DNA of 64,000 nt from Pterobdella sp. o SKG-2022 (taxonomy: Eukaryota > Annelida > Clitellata > Hirudinida > Piscicolidae): assembly GCA_964035795.1 (NCBI GenBank), contig OZ038327.1, forward strand, positions 524,001 to 588,000, in the 5' to 3' direction. The stretch's first letter is position 1; each line of letters starts with the position of its first letter. Shown here piece after piece: positions 1-11,767 of the stretch. The position numbers were made by a program, and so were the translations under genes. The notes beneath the pieces were generated by a model. It was not told where the DNA came from. It searched no databases and saw only the letters and a list, made by a program, of their open reading frames with translations.

Positions 1-1664
1 GTATATCGAATGCACTTCCGCCTGATGAATTATGATAAGATTGTACTTATCGAGAAGTTTAGTTCTTTAAAATAAAGTCTTTGAAATCCTCATTTTTCGA
101 AGAATAAAAACTGAAACTTAAAATACAAGATACTTACGATGTCTCTAAAAGAATAATAATAAACAATAAGAACAATCAATAATAATAACAAACACTGATA
201 AGATCCCCCTCATCCAGGTATTCTCGCATCCATTTCTCATCCTCCTCTGACTTCCTTCTCTGCTTATTATTATTATTTTTATTATGAAAACTATTTCGAT
301 TATTATGATAATGTTTCTTCTCAGAGACATCTTAACGCACTTATAGGCAATATTCAAAATCGATACTGAATGCTAATGTATTGTGGTAAGGCTATACTTA
401 CCAAAAATTTCAGCTGATGTTTTACTAAATGTACTAAAATTCTCTCATGAACTGATGTTAAAATGTTTGGACATGTTTATTATTATTATTTATATTATTA
501 TTACTAACGTTTTCACTGCCAGGCAAAAAGACTGAAGATAGAGGAAGAATTCCCTCTAGTCGGCCCCTCACATCCACCTGCCATCACAATAATAATTATT
601 TAAAAAATAATAACAGTGAAACAACAATAATAGGTTGAAAATAATAATAATATTAATAAAAAATAAAACTAGCATAACATTAACAGCACAGACCTTCCAT
701 CTCTTATGAGCCACCTCAAGGATACGACCTACCACCACTTGGCCTGGCTGACCCTCATATCTGTTATCATTATTGTTTGTCTTATTATTATTATTTTTAT
801 TATTGATATTGCTTTTTAGTTGTTATTATTAATTCGTGACTCCTTGAAAAAGGAAAAAGACTACATGAAAATGCTAGTGATTATTATTATTTTCTAACTC
901 TGGTATATAATATAACATTATTATGTTTCTTATTATTGCAGCACAACCTGCCCTTAAGAGGATGTACAGAAATGAGCTTATCAGCTTGAGACACCACACC
1001 CACCACTGAAGACTTTAAACTGCCTTCCACCATGAATGTGCCATGTCCTCTGAGGGTGGGTGGAGTGGAAATTGTGTAATGATGGTGGGTAGGATGTAGT
1101 GTGTTAGTTGAGAATGGCTAAGATGTGGGTAGGGTGTGGTGGTGATTGAGGGTATGGGGGTGGTATATGGTGATGGTTGGAATGGGTAGGGTATGTTGGT
1201 AGTTGAAATTCAATTGAATTTCAAAAGGTTTCGTTAAACTATTTAAAAACTAAAAAATATATTTTAAATATTTCCGAAACGAAAGTATTTTATATTACTG
1301 AAAAGTAATTTACTTATTTTGTCTAAATACGAAATTTTTCAACATTCCAAAATTTGGTCTAAACAATTACTTTTATATCATTAAAAACTTACTCTTAATT
1401 TTAAAAATTTCAAAATAAAAAAAATCAAAGCTTTAACGTTTGAATAATTATTTTTCTAATACTAAGAGAAATAATTTCATTAAAATACTGGGCTCTCCGA
1501 AAAACATTCAAACTAACGAAAAAAAAATGTTCAAAATACCTTATATATTCACTGTTGTCTGTAATAACGTCTCCAGGAATGACAAAATGACTTTTTTCAT
1601 CTTTTTCGTCTTTTTTCAGCCTTTTTTTCTTAATTTTCTCCGCCGCTAAAGATATTTCTATCAT
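1..1664 (-). CDS. EXOSC2: Exosome complex component RRP4 (EXOSC2), N-terminal part, cut by window edge
   Basis: Cap subunit of the RNA exosome, which degrades and trims RNA in nucleus and cytoplasm. Exons read on the minus strand: 1540-1664 (start ATG at 1664), 948-1049, 694-760, 509-577, 194-319 and 1-21, continuing beyond the window; splice phases agree throughout. Recognisable blocks, in order, are HFVIPGDVITD (N-terminal domain), RGHGTFM, GQVVVGRILEVAHKRWKV and LEGILPLSSVFLPG (S1 domain), then EEDEKWMREYLDEGDLIS and AEVHSIY. All match the known order in animal RRP4. The KH domain lies outside the window. A stretch of Asn/His/Lys codons (about 20 residues, 260-319) sits just before the RRKSEEDEKWM block, where the human protein has no insert. 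Family assignment is firm; the exact 194-319 acceptor is less so. Confidence 0.9.
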
Positions 1665-2554
1665 GCTTTTGAAGTTAAGTTCACTTTTGTAAGTGTGGGA
1701 TTTGAAATAAATTACATGATTAATTTTTCGAGTTTTTATTGAAAATTATTTTTTTATTAAAGAATTAATTTTTTAATCTGAAAATAAAATACAATTAAAA
1801 TAATGCATCCCAGAAAATACAAATTTAACAACTTTAAAAATGTGAACGATAAGAAAAACTGAACAAAAAATAAATTAATAAAAAAAAGAAATGAGAATTC
1901 AAATAAAAATAGTACTAAAAGAAAATATTATAATTGAAAAATATATAATAAATTATTATGATTGAAAAATAATTCAAAATAAATGAATTGGATTATTTTA
2001 ATGAAATTTAATTTGAAATAAAAAAAAAATTAGTTTAAAAAAATAAACTCCAAAAATTGACTTCGAAATCTCTGAGCATTCTTGACTAGGGCGACAACGA
2101 GTAGTAGAACCACAACAACAATAAAAATAATAAATAATAAGAATAATAATAAAAAATAATAATGATGAAAATATAGTTATAACTCAGCTTCTAAAGTTTG
2201 AATCATTGAAAATATGGAATTTTACATTGGAATGTTAAGACATCAAAAGATGATGATTAAACTGAGAAGGTCGGGAGAAGGAGGAGGGAGAGAAAGAGAA
2301 AAATAAAAAAGAGCAAACAAGAAAAAAAAACAGTAAAAAAAACAAAAAAAAATGAAAACAAAAAATTTTGTTGAAATAATTTTAAAAAAATGGTATTAAT
2401 AGAAATGAATAAAATATACCAAATACACCAACATCTTAGCACTGTCTGTAATACAATCCTCAATACAACCTCCCTTATATAAATATGTACCCATGATCAT
2501 CAGAGAGACTTTGTATACTTCATCATTATACATATCGGCTTTGAAACAATGCAC

Positions 2555-2597
<43 letters not shown>

Positions 2598-2869
2598 CGA
2601 CCTATCACGAGTAGGTATGGGAGATAACTGGTTTCGTTCGTTGTTCAAGCAGGTCTGCATAATAACAATAATAATTATTATTTATAAAAACAATTATCCA
2701 TAGCATTGTTTTATGGTATGACCTTACTTACCAAAAATTATGGCTTTATTTTTGAATAAATTTATGGTATTCCTCAAGTGATGTTCTATACATAATTACT
2801 ATATAAAACATACATGTCTCTAGAAAATTACAGTAATAATAATAAAATTAATAATAATAATAATAACAA
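1665..2869. other. AT-rich spacer between EXOSC2 and the KIAA0930-like gene
   Basis: Mostly A/T-rich sequence with short ATT runs, including an (ATT)n tract at about 2558-2595. A minus-strand open frame at 2396-2608 encodes a poly-Asn run followed by about 50 residues of normal-looking composition (KVHCFKADMYNDEVYKV). It could be a coding exon of an unrecognised gene or the 5' end of EXOSC2's neighbour. I found no matching splice partners and do not call it. Confidence 0.4.
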
Positions 2870-5593
2870 TCAATTATAAAATTTATTAATTTTTATTGTT
2901 ATTATTAGCATCATCAGCACACCAGCAATAATTTGGTGCCAGGGCAAGCAGACGAAGGTTACGTAAGCACACAGCTTCTTGCTTTGCTCCCTCCTTAGCT
3001 TCTGCTGCTGCAGCCATTTTGAACCATACTTATTAGCTGCTGAGTTAGCAGCTGATGATGACGTAGTGGCTGTAGATTTAGTCGTCGCTGCTGCCGCTGC
3101 TGTTTTTCGTCTGGGAGACGGTCTATTTCCCGTCGTTGTAGATGCTCTGTTTCCGGTGGGTGATGGAGTGTTTCCGGTGGTTTTGTATATCAAGTCACAA
3201 ATGTTTGGATAGGTTTTGTGGTGGGCCTGTAGTTCTGGAAAAAATATTGTATAAACAAAAAAGCATTAGTAATAATGAGAATAATACAAATAAAATAATA
3301 ACAACAATAATAATCACCATCAGCGAGAGTAGAACACACAAGCTCATCTTGGTTTTTTTGACTTTCAGAGCAGCTTCGAACACGTCTGCTACTAACATCA
3401 TCACCACCAAAGTAGCCACTACTACTACTATGACCCCCCAAATGACTGATACTATTACTGTTACCCACCCGGGAACTTGTGAAGCTATTACTAGTACCAC
3501 TTACAAAACTACTACTATTACCACCCCAGTATCTATTTATAGTCATGTGGGGGTCGCTCATCTGTCTTTTACCCATCCCTCCCTGGTAAGTTGATAGATA
3601 AATAGATAGATAGATGAATGGATAGATAGATAAATGGATAGATGAACACTCACAGATCCAAAAAACCCCATAGAACCACCGCCCCCAGCATCATCATTAG
3701 CCTGGTGTAGATTATCGAGGGAAGGGGTGAAGGTAGTGGGGGTGATAGATTCATGGGTGGTTACTGCAATTTGTGTCTGTCCTTTCATACCACTGCCTCT
3801 AACGCTTATGTATTCCACCTTGTGATGATGATGATGAAGATGATAGTATTTAGAGTAGAAATAATAAAAATTTTAAAAATAATAACTATACTACTACTAC
3901 TACTAGTATTAATAATAATAATAATAATTATTATTATAGTAACTTTAGGCTGCTTAGTAAGCCAGTTGAGAACCTTGAGTGACGTGTTGCTACTCGATCT
4001 GCTGCTCTGACCCCTGCTGTTCTAATAATAATAACAACAAGAAAAATAATCCTCAACCTCATCAAAATAATGCCAACAATAACCTTTTCTTCGAAAGCCC
4101 TTTTCAACTTGCTGTATCTCAGACAACCAACAAATAACACGTACATTTGTTTGTTATTATCATTATTATTACTATTTTTATTATTATTATTATTGTTTTT
4201 ATGTTGTTTTTCCTTAGCGACCAATTCAATGCAGAGTAGTTCTGTGTCTCTCAGAGTCATATCCTTGAATACCTGTGTGGTTTCATAATAATAATAATAA
4301 AAAGAAGAAGAAATAATAACAATAATAATATTTATTATAATTATTAGAATCACCACTCATGTCATTATTCCTTCTCCTCCACTATCATTATCACCATCAT
4401 CATCATCATCACCTCATCAAAATCATCATCACCACCATCCCCATCATCATCATCACCTCATCAAAGTCATCCACAGTGAAGAATATAAGAGGAAAAGTCA
4501 TTTGTTCAGAAGTCTCTTTGTATTGCAGGTTCCTGTGGCTGGGAGATGCATGGACCATCTGTGTGTTTGTGGATGTGGTGTGTGTGTTTTTACGTGTCTA
4601 GAGAAAAAACACACATACACACAAAAGGACACAAAAAAGAACACACACACATACACACGAAAATACAAGAAAATAACACAAACACACAAACACATACACA
4701 CGAAATCTTTTTAGTTACTTGCATCTCCTTCTCTCCTGTTCTGCAACATATTCCACATGTGAGTTGGTAGTCTAACTGTATGTGTGTGTGTGTATGTGTG
4801 ATGTCATGTGTGTGTTTAAATGATTATGTGTGTCTAGATGTTTATTAATTTATGTGTGTCTGGATTTGTACAAAGATGTATATCATAATTGTGATCAGCT
4901 GCAAATTTCCACATGAGTTTTTCGTTTTCATTTGTATATATCAGTACACAAACTTGAGATATTTTTATTTAAATAGAACTTACATGATGTAGTATGAAAT
5001 TTAAATATGTCGTTTCTTCCCATTGGATGTCAGATTGGTCAAGTGAAGGTTGATTGGTTGATGAAGACCTATATACTTCTACTTCAGGCTGGGATTGATT
5101 GATACAGTTTTGAAAAATATATTTTATAAGCAATTGAGTCTTTGAGAAGTAATTTCTGAATAAAAAATTGATTTATGATTAATTTTATTTGCTCAATATC
5201 CCCATCCCTCACATCTTTTCTTAATTTTTTTTCTCATGAACCCATCTATTTATCACTCATTCATCCCTTACTCCTGCCACCAAGACTCACAGTATGACAG
5301 AGAGGGGATGGAGTCTTAACATAGAAGAGAAGGTCGTCTGCCAGTTGTGAGTCTGTCAAAAAAAAATCTTTGAAAAGATTCGTCCAGTAATCATGAATTT
5401 CCATATCATTGTAGTTTCGTCCACATAATATATAAGACAAAAAAGCTTTGGCTTTAGGCGTTGTAGGGTGTGGTTGGTTGGTATGAGTTGGTGAGAGAAT
5501 TGTTTTTTCAAAAAAGCTTTCTGTTATGCATTCTTCTAGAGGAGATTCTGCTCCGATTATCCATCGCATTTTTCCTTCTTTTTTCTCCGTCAT
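2870..5593 (-). CDS. KIAA0930-like protein
   Basis: Orthologue of vertebrate KIAA0930, a conserved protein of unknown function. Exons on the minus strand: about 5593-5291, 5088-4984, probably 4898-4872, 4558-4457, 4272-4058, 4013-3944, 3818-3654, 3582-3318 and 3234-2870. Matching blocks in family order are YWTNLFKDFF and DDLLFYVK (N-terminal), PEVEVYRSSS then IQWEETTYLNFIL, ASPSHRNLQYK then FPLIFFTVDDFDE, VFKDMTLRDTELLCIELVAK, FVGCLRYSKLKRAFEEK, VEYISVRGSGMKGQ, and a C-terminus KLCAYVTFVCLPWHQIIAG resembling the human LYAHLTYVTLPLHRIL end. An Asn-rich run interrupts the ELVAKEKQHK..YVLFVGC block. The middle region (3100-3570) is Ser/Thr/Ala-rich low complexity. The first exon's 5' boundary and one or two small exons near 4700-4900 remain uncertain. 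It sits head-to-head with CCDC174. Confidence 0.85.
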
Positions 5594-6327
5594 TCCATCG
5601 AGTCGAATTGATAGGCTTTTTATTTTTGCTCAGTTTTTTGATAATTTATTGTTTTGTATTTTTTCAGATTGCACTTTTTTATGTTTTTGAAGGCAGCATC
5701 GGTATTTGGTTTCAATAGTTTTATTAAAAGAACATTTAATTATACTAAAAGTAGATTGACAAATAAACTTATGAAACTTGTAAAAACTGCTTAAATTGTA
5801 AAAAAAACTTTATGATTTTGAATAATTTTTTTAAAATTTTTTAACTTCAAAATTCTGGTGCTTGAGTTTAGGTCCACTTTTTAATTCGTTCTACGAGTTT
5901 ATCGTTCGAAAAAAATGCAGAAAGATTCGAAAAACGCTAATTTAAACACTCAAAATGTAATTTTTCATTTTTCAAAAATTGATTTTTTTATTTTATTTTA
6001 CTTAATTTTGAACTTTTTCAAAAGTTGTTGAGCCTAAGGGCAGAACTGAGAAAAAAAAAACAAGAGCTGTCGAATGTGACTCGAAAACCTGTCAGAACTG
6101 AGGTTTACCATATTTTATCAACAAATAAGATTCGAAGTAATATTTTAAGTGAATTTTATTGTTATGTTTATAAGGTTTTTGCCTGGTTGAATAATTCTTG
6201 AGTACGATATTTATTATTATGTATTCGTATAATATTTTCAAAAAAATTGAATATTAACACAGTTATTAACTTCAAACTATTAATATCACAACCACCATTG
6301 CAACTAACATTCCAACCACTTCCCCAG
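5594..6327. other. Divergent intergenic region, KIAA0930-like / CCDC174
   Basis: This 0.7 kb of AT-rich DNA separates two genes transcribed away from each other, so it probably holds both promoters and 5' leaders. I could not find the expected N-terminal exon of CCDC174 here or anywhere upstream; it may be very divergent. No other coding signal is evident. Confidence 0.35.
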
Positions 6328-9300
6328 AAGGATGACAAGACCTCCCGATGGGGAGTGAAGAACAAGCGGGTGGAGGAGAGGGCGATGAAAGATGAGGTGA
6401 AAGAAGAAATACATGCTAATAAGAACATTGAGTTCGTAGAAGTTTTAAAAAAGCATTTGAATGTGTTTTTCCAAATTTTTTTGTTAAATATAAAAATTTT
6501 ATCTCAGCGAGATCATGGCGAGGAAGGTGAAGCTGTATGAGAAAATGTCAAAAAACATGCTGTCTGAGGGTATTGTTATTGTTAATGTCATTTTTTTATT
6601 GTTATTATTAGTAGTAGCAGTATTATCAGAATTAACATCAATATTATAGTTTCTATCATCAGTTCTTTTTTATTTTTTGCAGAAGAAAGCAAAAAATTAC
6701 CATTCTTGGTTGATTTTGATCAGAAGATTATCAACCAAAAAAAAGAAGAAAAATACAATAATAATAAAAATAATAACAATAGCAGTAATAAGTATGAGGA
6801 TGAAGAAGATGATGATGGTGGTGAAGGTAATGATTATTTCTCTGCTGACCCTTCAGAACAGTGGTTGGTGATGATAATGATTTTTAATCTGAATTTATAT
6901 ATACACATGTGAAAAATATTTTTCCAAAAGGCTAATGGTAGTTCGAGCAATAACTAACACATAAACATATATACATACATATATAAACATGCACACAGGG
7001 TGACATTCACTGATTCAAGAGGAAGAACAAAGAGTTGTATGCAGAAAGACTTAGATGCATACAAGCAAACAGATGAAGAGGCTGTCAATCGACCTAGGTT
7101 TGTTCCTATCTATCTATTCACCTATCTACACATCTATTCACTCATCCACACAGAGAGTTGATGTCAGATGACATGCGACGAGAGGAGCTAAGGATGGAGT
7201 GGGAGGAATCAGTTAAGAAAGATCACATACATTATGCTGATGTGCAACAAAATGGTTATTGGGTGTTGGTGGTGGTGGGTGTTGTGGGGATGATGGTGGT
7301 GATGGTGGATGTTGAGGGGATGATGGTGTGAACAAGAATGATGATAGAAGAAGAATAAACCAGGGATTTCGCATAAGTTTTTGTCCAAATACATTGTATT
7401 CATTATGTCCACATCATGAACTCTCTTTCAAACACACCAAAGTCAACCTCTTTATTACACCACACCAACATTCCCTTCACACTAATAACTTCAACACAAC
7501 ACCATCCTCTCTGACCACCCATCCTTCCCCCATCAGAAATAAGAGACCATGGTGTGGGTTTCTACAGCTTCTCGAAGGATGAGGAAGAGAGGCAGAAGCA
7601 GATGGAGTTGCTTAAACAGCTGAGAATGCAGGTATATCAATCAATATATGAGTAGATAAATAGACACATAGGTAGATTAATAGATATTCAGATGTGTAAA
7701 TAGAAAAACCGATAAATAGATGGATACTCAGACATTGAGCAACATACACACAGACAAAGGCTCAGAGAAAGGCACATAAAGTGATGAGAAGGATGACGAA
7801 GAAGATGGTGGTGGAGAGGTTGAAGAGGGTAGTGGGTAATAGGGGGTGGTTGAGAACCCTTTGTGAAGGTGGTGAGGATGATAATAATAATAATATTAAT
7901 AATAAGGGTGATGATAATGATGATTGTAGTTTTGATAAAAATTTTGGGGAGGGAAAAATAGTTGAGGGAAATGTGCGAGGTAGTGGTGAGGATGAAGCTA
8001 ATAATAATAATAATGCAAATAATGCAAATAATAATAATAATGCAAATAATAATAATAATGCAAAGGTTGATGGGATGGACGCTTTGATAAGTAAGTTGAC
8101 TATTCATTATTATTATTATTATTATCAACATTAATTCCGATATTAATAATCTTTTTATATATATTATTATTGGTATTTTTATTATTATTATTCACCACAG
8201 GAAAAGCAATGGAAATGACCCACAGATTACTAACGAACGAAAATATACAAGATAAAGATGAAGACGACGACGAAGAAGATGATGATGGAAGGAAGAAAAA
8301 TAAAATCAATAAATGGATGGATGAGGATGACGATGAAAGTGAAGAAGAGAGGGTGATAATGAAGAGGGATGATGACGTCGCAAGACGGAAGGAAGGAAGA
8401 GAGTGGGATGTGGGAAAGGAGTACCCTAAATATGGTCGGTATATGTATCGCTCTTGTTTGAGTCACCATGTCTTTGTACCACTTTTGTTCTTTATCATCA
8501 TTAACTAAACTAACCTATAAACATAAACGATTCGTATACTTTATAATGTGAGTTCAACATACGGAAAGCTTTGTGTTATTGTTCAGTCAATAAAAGTGGA
8601 CGATTCAAATCGTTTCTATTTATTATTGGTATTATTTTTTTTTTTTCTTTTTCATATATTTTTTTGTTTTTTTTATAATACATAGTAATTATTATTAAAA
8701 TTATTATTTTCATAATTTTTTCACATCCATTTTTCCATTATTATAATTATTATTTCGATACCACAGTGGCTGAGAACTGGAGAGAAAAACGCAGAGAAGA
8801 AAGAGATCCAGAATTCGCGCCATTTTACGACGATAAAAATAATACCAGTAATAATCTATCAAGCAATAGAAAAATTAAGCAGACGGGCCTACAATGGTTG
8901 TTCCAAAAGATGGATAATAATAATAGTAACGATAATAATACTAATAATAATAGCGATAATAATAAAAATAATAAGATTGAAGATGTAATAGAGCAGAACA
9001 TTAAAAATATAAGAGAGGGTGTTACAGGGGATGATGGTAAAATTAACAATACAAATAATAACAATAAAAATACGAATATTAGAGAGTACAGCATGTGGGA
9101 ACAAAACTTCTATAAACAATTTGTATATCAACAACAACAACATAGTCGTCAACAACAATATCCTTATCCCCAACAACCTCAACAATATTTCACCTACCAA
9201 CAACAACAACAATATCAACAGTTCCAACAATTTCAACAACAATACTTGTTGAATCTGCAACAACAACATCAACAACATAAGGATCATGACGCTATGTTGG

Positions 9301-9758
9301 CGCAGTACCAACAACTCAAAAAAAAACAAGGAAATAATAATAGTAATAATAATAATAATAATGTTAACCAAGATAATACTGCTGGTGTTGGGGATAATAA
9401 CAATGCTCCAACTGACAATGGAATGGATAACATCAACAAAACATCTGATTATGCCTTTCCTTTTCCTCCATTCATTCCACCATTCTTTCATCCACCACCA
9501 TCATCATCATTACCACCATCATCATCATCATTATCAACTCCGCTACTGCCATCATCATCATCACTTCCACCATCCTCTTCCTCCTCATCTTCATATGTCA
9601 TGCCTGAAAGCCTGCCATACCCTTCACAAAAAACATACATCCATTTTACAAAGAATAATAATATTAATATTAATAATGAAAATAATAAAAATGAGGGTAA
9701 AATTAAAAGTTTTGGCCATATACCTTTCCTACCCCCTGGAGTTCAACATAAGGATTGA
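6328..9758 (+). CDS. CCDC174: Coiled-coil domain-containing protein 174 (CCDC174)
   Basis: Nuclear RNA-processing-associated protein of animals. Nine exons with consistent phases: 6328-6435, 6512-6569, 6683-6863, 6999-7097, 7154-7254, 7537-7631, 7754-8090, 8201-8434 and 8767-9758, summing to 735 codons including the stop. Diagnostic blocks in family order are VKLYEKMSK, LVDFDQKIINQKKE, VTFTDSRGRTKSCMQKDL, LMSDDMRREELRMEWEE, VHYADV-like HIHYADVQQN, DHGVGFYSFSKDEEERQKQM, REWDVGKEYPKY and AENWREKRREERDPEFAPF. The family's N-terminal block before the first exon was not found, so the 5' end is incomplete. Very long acidic, poly-Asn, poly-Gln (about 9120-9310) and Pro/Ser-rich stretches expand the protein well beyond the human length. 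The last intron holds a dispersed repeat (8528-8619). Confidence 0.92.
8528..8619 (+). repeat. Dispersed repeat copy (SINE-tail-like), in CCDC174 intron
   Basis: This is about 90 bp with clear similarity to 28316-28404 (same strand) and to 30181-30257 and 28715-28758 (opposite strand). Shared landmarks are TTCGTATACTT, ATAATGTGAGTT, GCTTTGTGTTATT, AATAAAAGTG and the end GATTCAAATCGTTTCTAT. At 28 kb the same module lies 3' of a tRNA-like head, suggesting the 3' part of a tRNA-derived SINE. Confidence 0.65.
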
Positions 9759-10316
9759 TAATAAGAATAATAATAAGATTAATAATAAATGGATTAATAT
9801 TGATAATAATAAAAGTGATAATAAAAATAATAATAGCTGAAACCTGAGTAGAAACAACAACAATAATAATAATAAGAGTAATAATAATGATTATTGTTAT
9901 GATTACGTTGGTTTGGAATATTAAGTGTGTTTGTCATGGCAAATTATAGAACAACCCTATCCAATTTATTATTTTTGTTATTATTTCTATTTTTTTATTA
10001 TTTTTATTGTTATTTTTTAATTTCACTTTTTTATTCTTGTATGCATTTATTATATTTTTAATGCTGGTTACATTTTAATTTTTTTTCCAAACATTAGATA
10101 CGCTTTTTTGGGATTTGAATAAAAAATTATAAAAGCTTGGTTTCAGTTCTTTGTTATTGTTATCAGATTTTTTTTTCTTTTCTTCCTCCTCCTCCTCCTC
10201 CTCCTTTTCTTCTTTCTTTCTTTCTTTCTTTTTTTCCTTCTTTCTTTCTTTCCTTCTTTCTTTCCTTCTTTCTTTCCTTCTTTCTTTCCTTCTTTCTTTC
10301 TTTCTTTTTTTCCTCT
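9759..10316. other. Convergent 3' flanks of CCDC174 and the homeobox gene
   Basis: Region between two convergent stop codons. It contains ATT-rich 3' UTR-like sequence, AATAAA-type signals near 10120, and a (CCT)n/(TTTC)n tract at about 10186-10316 that abuts the homeobox stop codon. No coding signal is seen. Confidence 0.5.
10186..10316. repeat. (CCT)n then (TTTC)n microsatellite
   Basis: A pyrimidine-only strand of CCT repeats followed by irregular TTTC/CTTC tetramers, about 130 bp. It begins directly after the homeobox stop codon on the opposite strand and so lies in that gene's 3' UTR. The long Lys/Glu/Arg open frame on the minus strand is read-through of the repeat. Confidence 0.9.
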
Positions 10317-11465
10317 TCACCCATGCTTGACAGAACGAAAAGATGAAAGATTACGGATCATCATCATCACCACCTTCTCCTCCCTCTGTCTCTTCTTCTT
10401 GGCTCTCCTGTTTTGGAACCATACCTTCACCTAGGTTCATTTTATTATTCTTATTATTATTATTATTTGCTTTATTATTTTTTTGTAATTTATTTTATTG
10501 CTATTTTTTTTTGGTTAACTTCATCGTATTTTATTCGATTTTACTTAACAAAATCAAAATAATATTAGCTTACAAAAACAATAATAATAAATATAATCAC
10601 AACAGAAATGATAACCTGGTTATGACTGAGATCAAGTTGTCTAGCCAATAAGATTCGTTGTTGGATGTTGATGTAGTGTTGTGTGTGGGTGAAGAAGAGT
10701 TCGAGATGTTGCTGTTGTTGTGTTGTGAAGTTTGTCCTCGTTTTTGCTGAGCTTGGTCTGTTGTTGTTGTCGGGTTTATTGTTTTTTTTATTATTATCAT
10801 TAATTTTAATTTTTTGGATTGCCTTATTTTTGTTTTCATTATTATTTTTCTTTGGGTTAACGTTATTTCCGTTGTTGATGTTATTATTTTTATTAGTTTT
10901 TCTTTCGGAACTGTTATTATTTTTATTATCATTATTATTATTATAGATAGTTTTGCTATAGATAATATTTTCGTTGGTAAGTCCATTAGCACAAGTGTTA
11001 TAGTCTCCATAACTGCTATAATTATTTTTTTTATTGTTATTATTATTAGCGCTCATTAAACACACATCTTTAACTCTATTATTATTCCTACTTTGGAAAC
11101 TTTTTCCCTTCTTCAAGTGGGTATTATTCTTGTCCCATTGGTAATTGGGGCTATTTTTAGCACTAGTGTCTTTATTATTAATATCATATATGTTTTTGTT
11201 ATTATTACCATCATTATTGTTATTATGTATGTTTTTGTTATTATTATTATGTAAATATTTGTAGATGAGGGGATGATAATGATCACTCCTGGAAAGGATC
11301 GATCTGATGGAGTGACTATGGTGGAAGTCTGCAAGATATTATTATTATTATTTTTCATTTATTCATTATTGTTATTATTAAAATCAGTAGTAGTATTTTT
11401 GTTGTTGTTATTTTTATCTCAATCATCATCATAATAAAAACAGGATCACCTTTAGCAGAAGACAT
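10317..11465 (-). CDS. Homeobox transcription factor (ANTP-class-like) with eh1-like motif
   Basis: DNA-binding regulator. Three exons on the minus strand: 11465-11450 (16 nt, encoding MSSAK plus one base), 11328-10616 and 10430-10317, totalling 280 codons. The homeodomain starts at KTRTNFTTQQQQHLELFF and continues LLARQLDLSHNQ. An intron then follows, and the next exon gives VKVWFQNRRAKKKRQREE. The intron falls between homeodomain residues 44 and 45, a frequent site. Helix 3 and the start of the basic tail fit ANTP/NK-type proteins, with Vax/Emx/Not-like LARQL and VKVWFQNRR, but family placement is open. Residues 9-14 (HSIRSIL) resemble the eh1 Groucho-binding motif with the first Phe replaced. 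The 170 residues between are mostly Asn-rich. The protein ends about 20 residues after the homeodomain. It is head-to-head with CAP gene 1. Confidence 0.88.
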
Positions 11466-11767
11466 TATTAAGAGAGTGGTGAAAATAACATCGATATAAA
11501 TAACCATAGGCGTGGCTAATTACGAGTTAATTAGTATGCAATGAATTTTCATTAGTTAGAAAGGCATGATTGACAAATTGAGTTTGATGAGGGTATTTAG
11601 TATTCTTATGGTATTTAATTATGATGTTTTTAGACATATCTTATGTATATAAATAGATTCGCACATGCGTGTAAAATTGATATTAAATTTTTAGCGTTGA
11701 ATTTCTAAAAATATTAATTTAAAATTAATTTATTAGTTTAACGCGCATCACTGATTAAAAAAAAGAT
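11466..11767. promoter_or_regulatory. Short divergent promoter region, homeobox / CAP1
   Basis: Only 302 bp separate the start codons of the homeobox gene (-) and CAP gene 1 (+), so both promoters and leaders must fit here or overlap. The tract is AT-rich. A TATA-like TATATAAATAG lies at about 11645-11656 on the plus strand, about 110 bp upstream of the CAP start. The pairing is a positional inference. Confidence 0.4.

Noticed and set aside
523..1007. Plus-strand exon-like pieces (AKRLKIEEEFPLVGP; ALKRMYRNELISLRHH)
   Set aside because: The opposite strand encodes EXOSC2 exons with family motifs in the right order; the plus-strand frames are shadows.
2396..2608. Minus-strand frame with poly-Asn then KVHCFKADMYNDEVYKV
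   Set aside because: The composition is plausible, but I found no splice sites or neighbouring exons that extend it and no family match, so it is not called.
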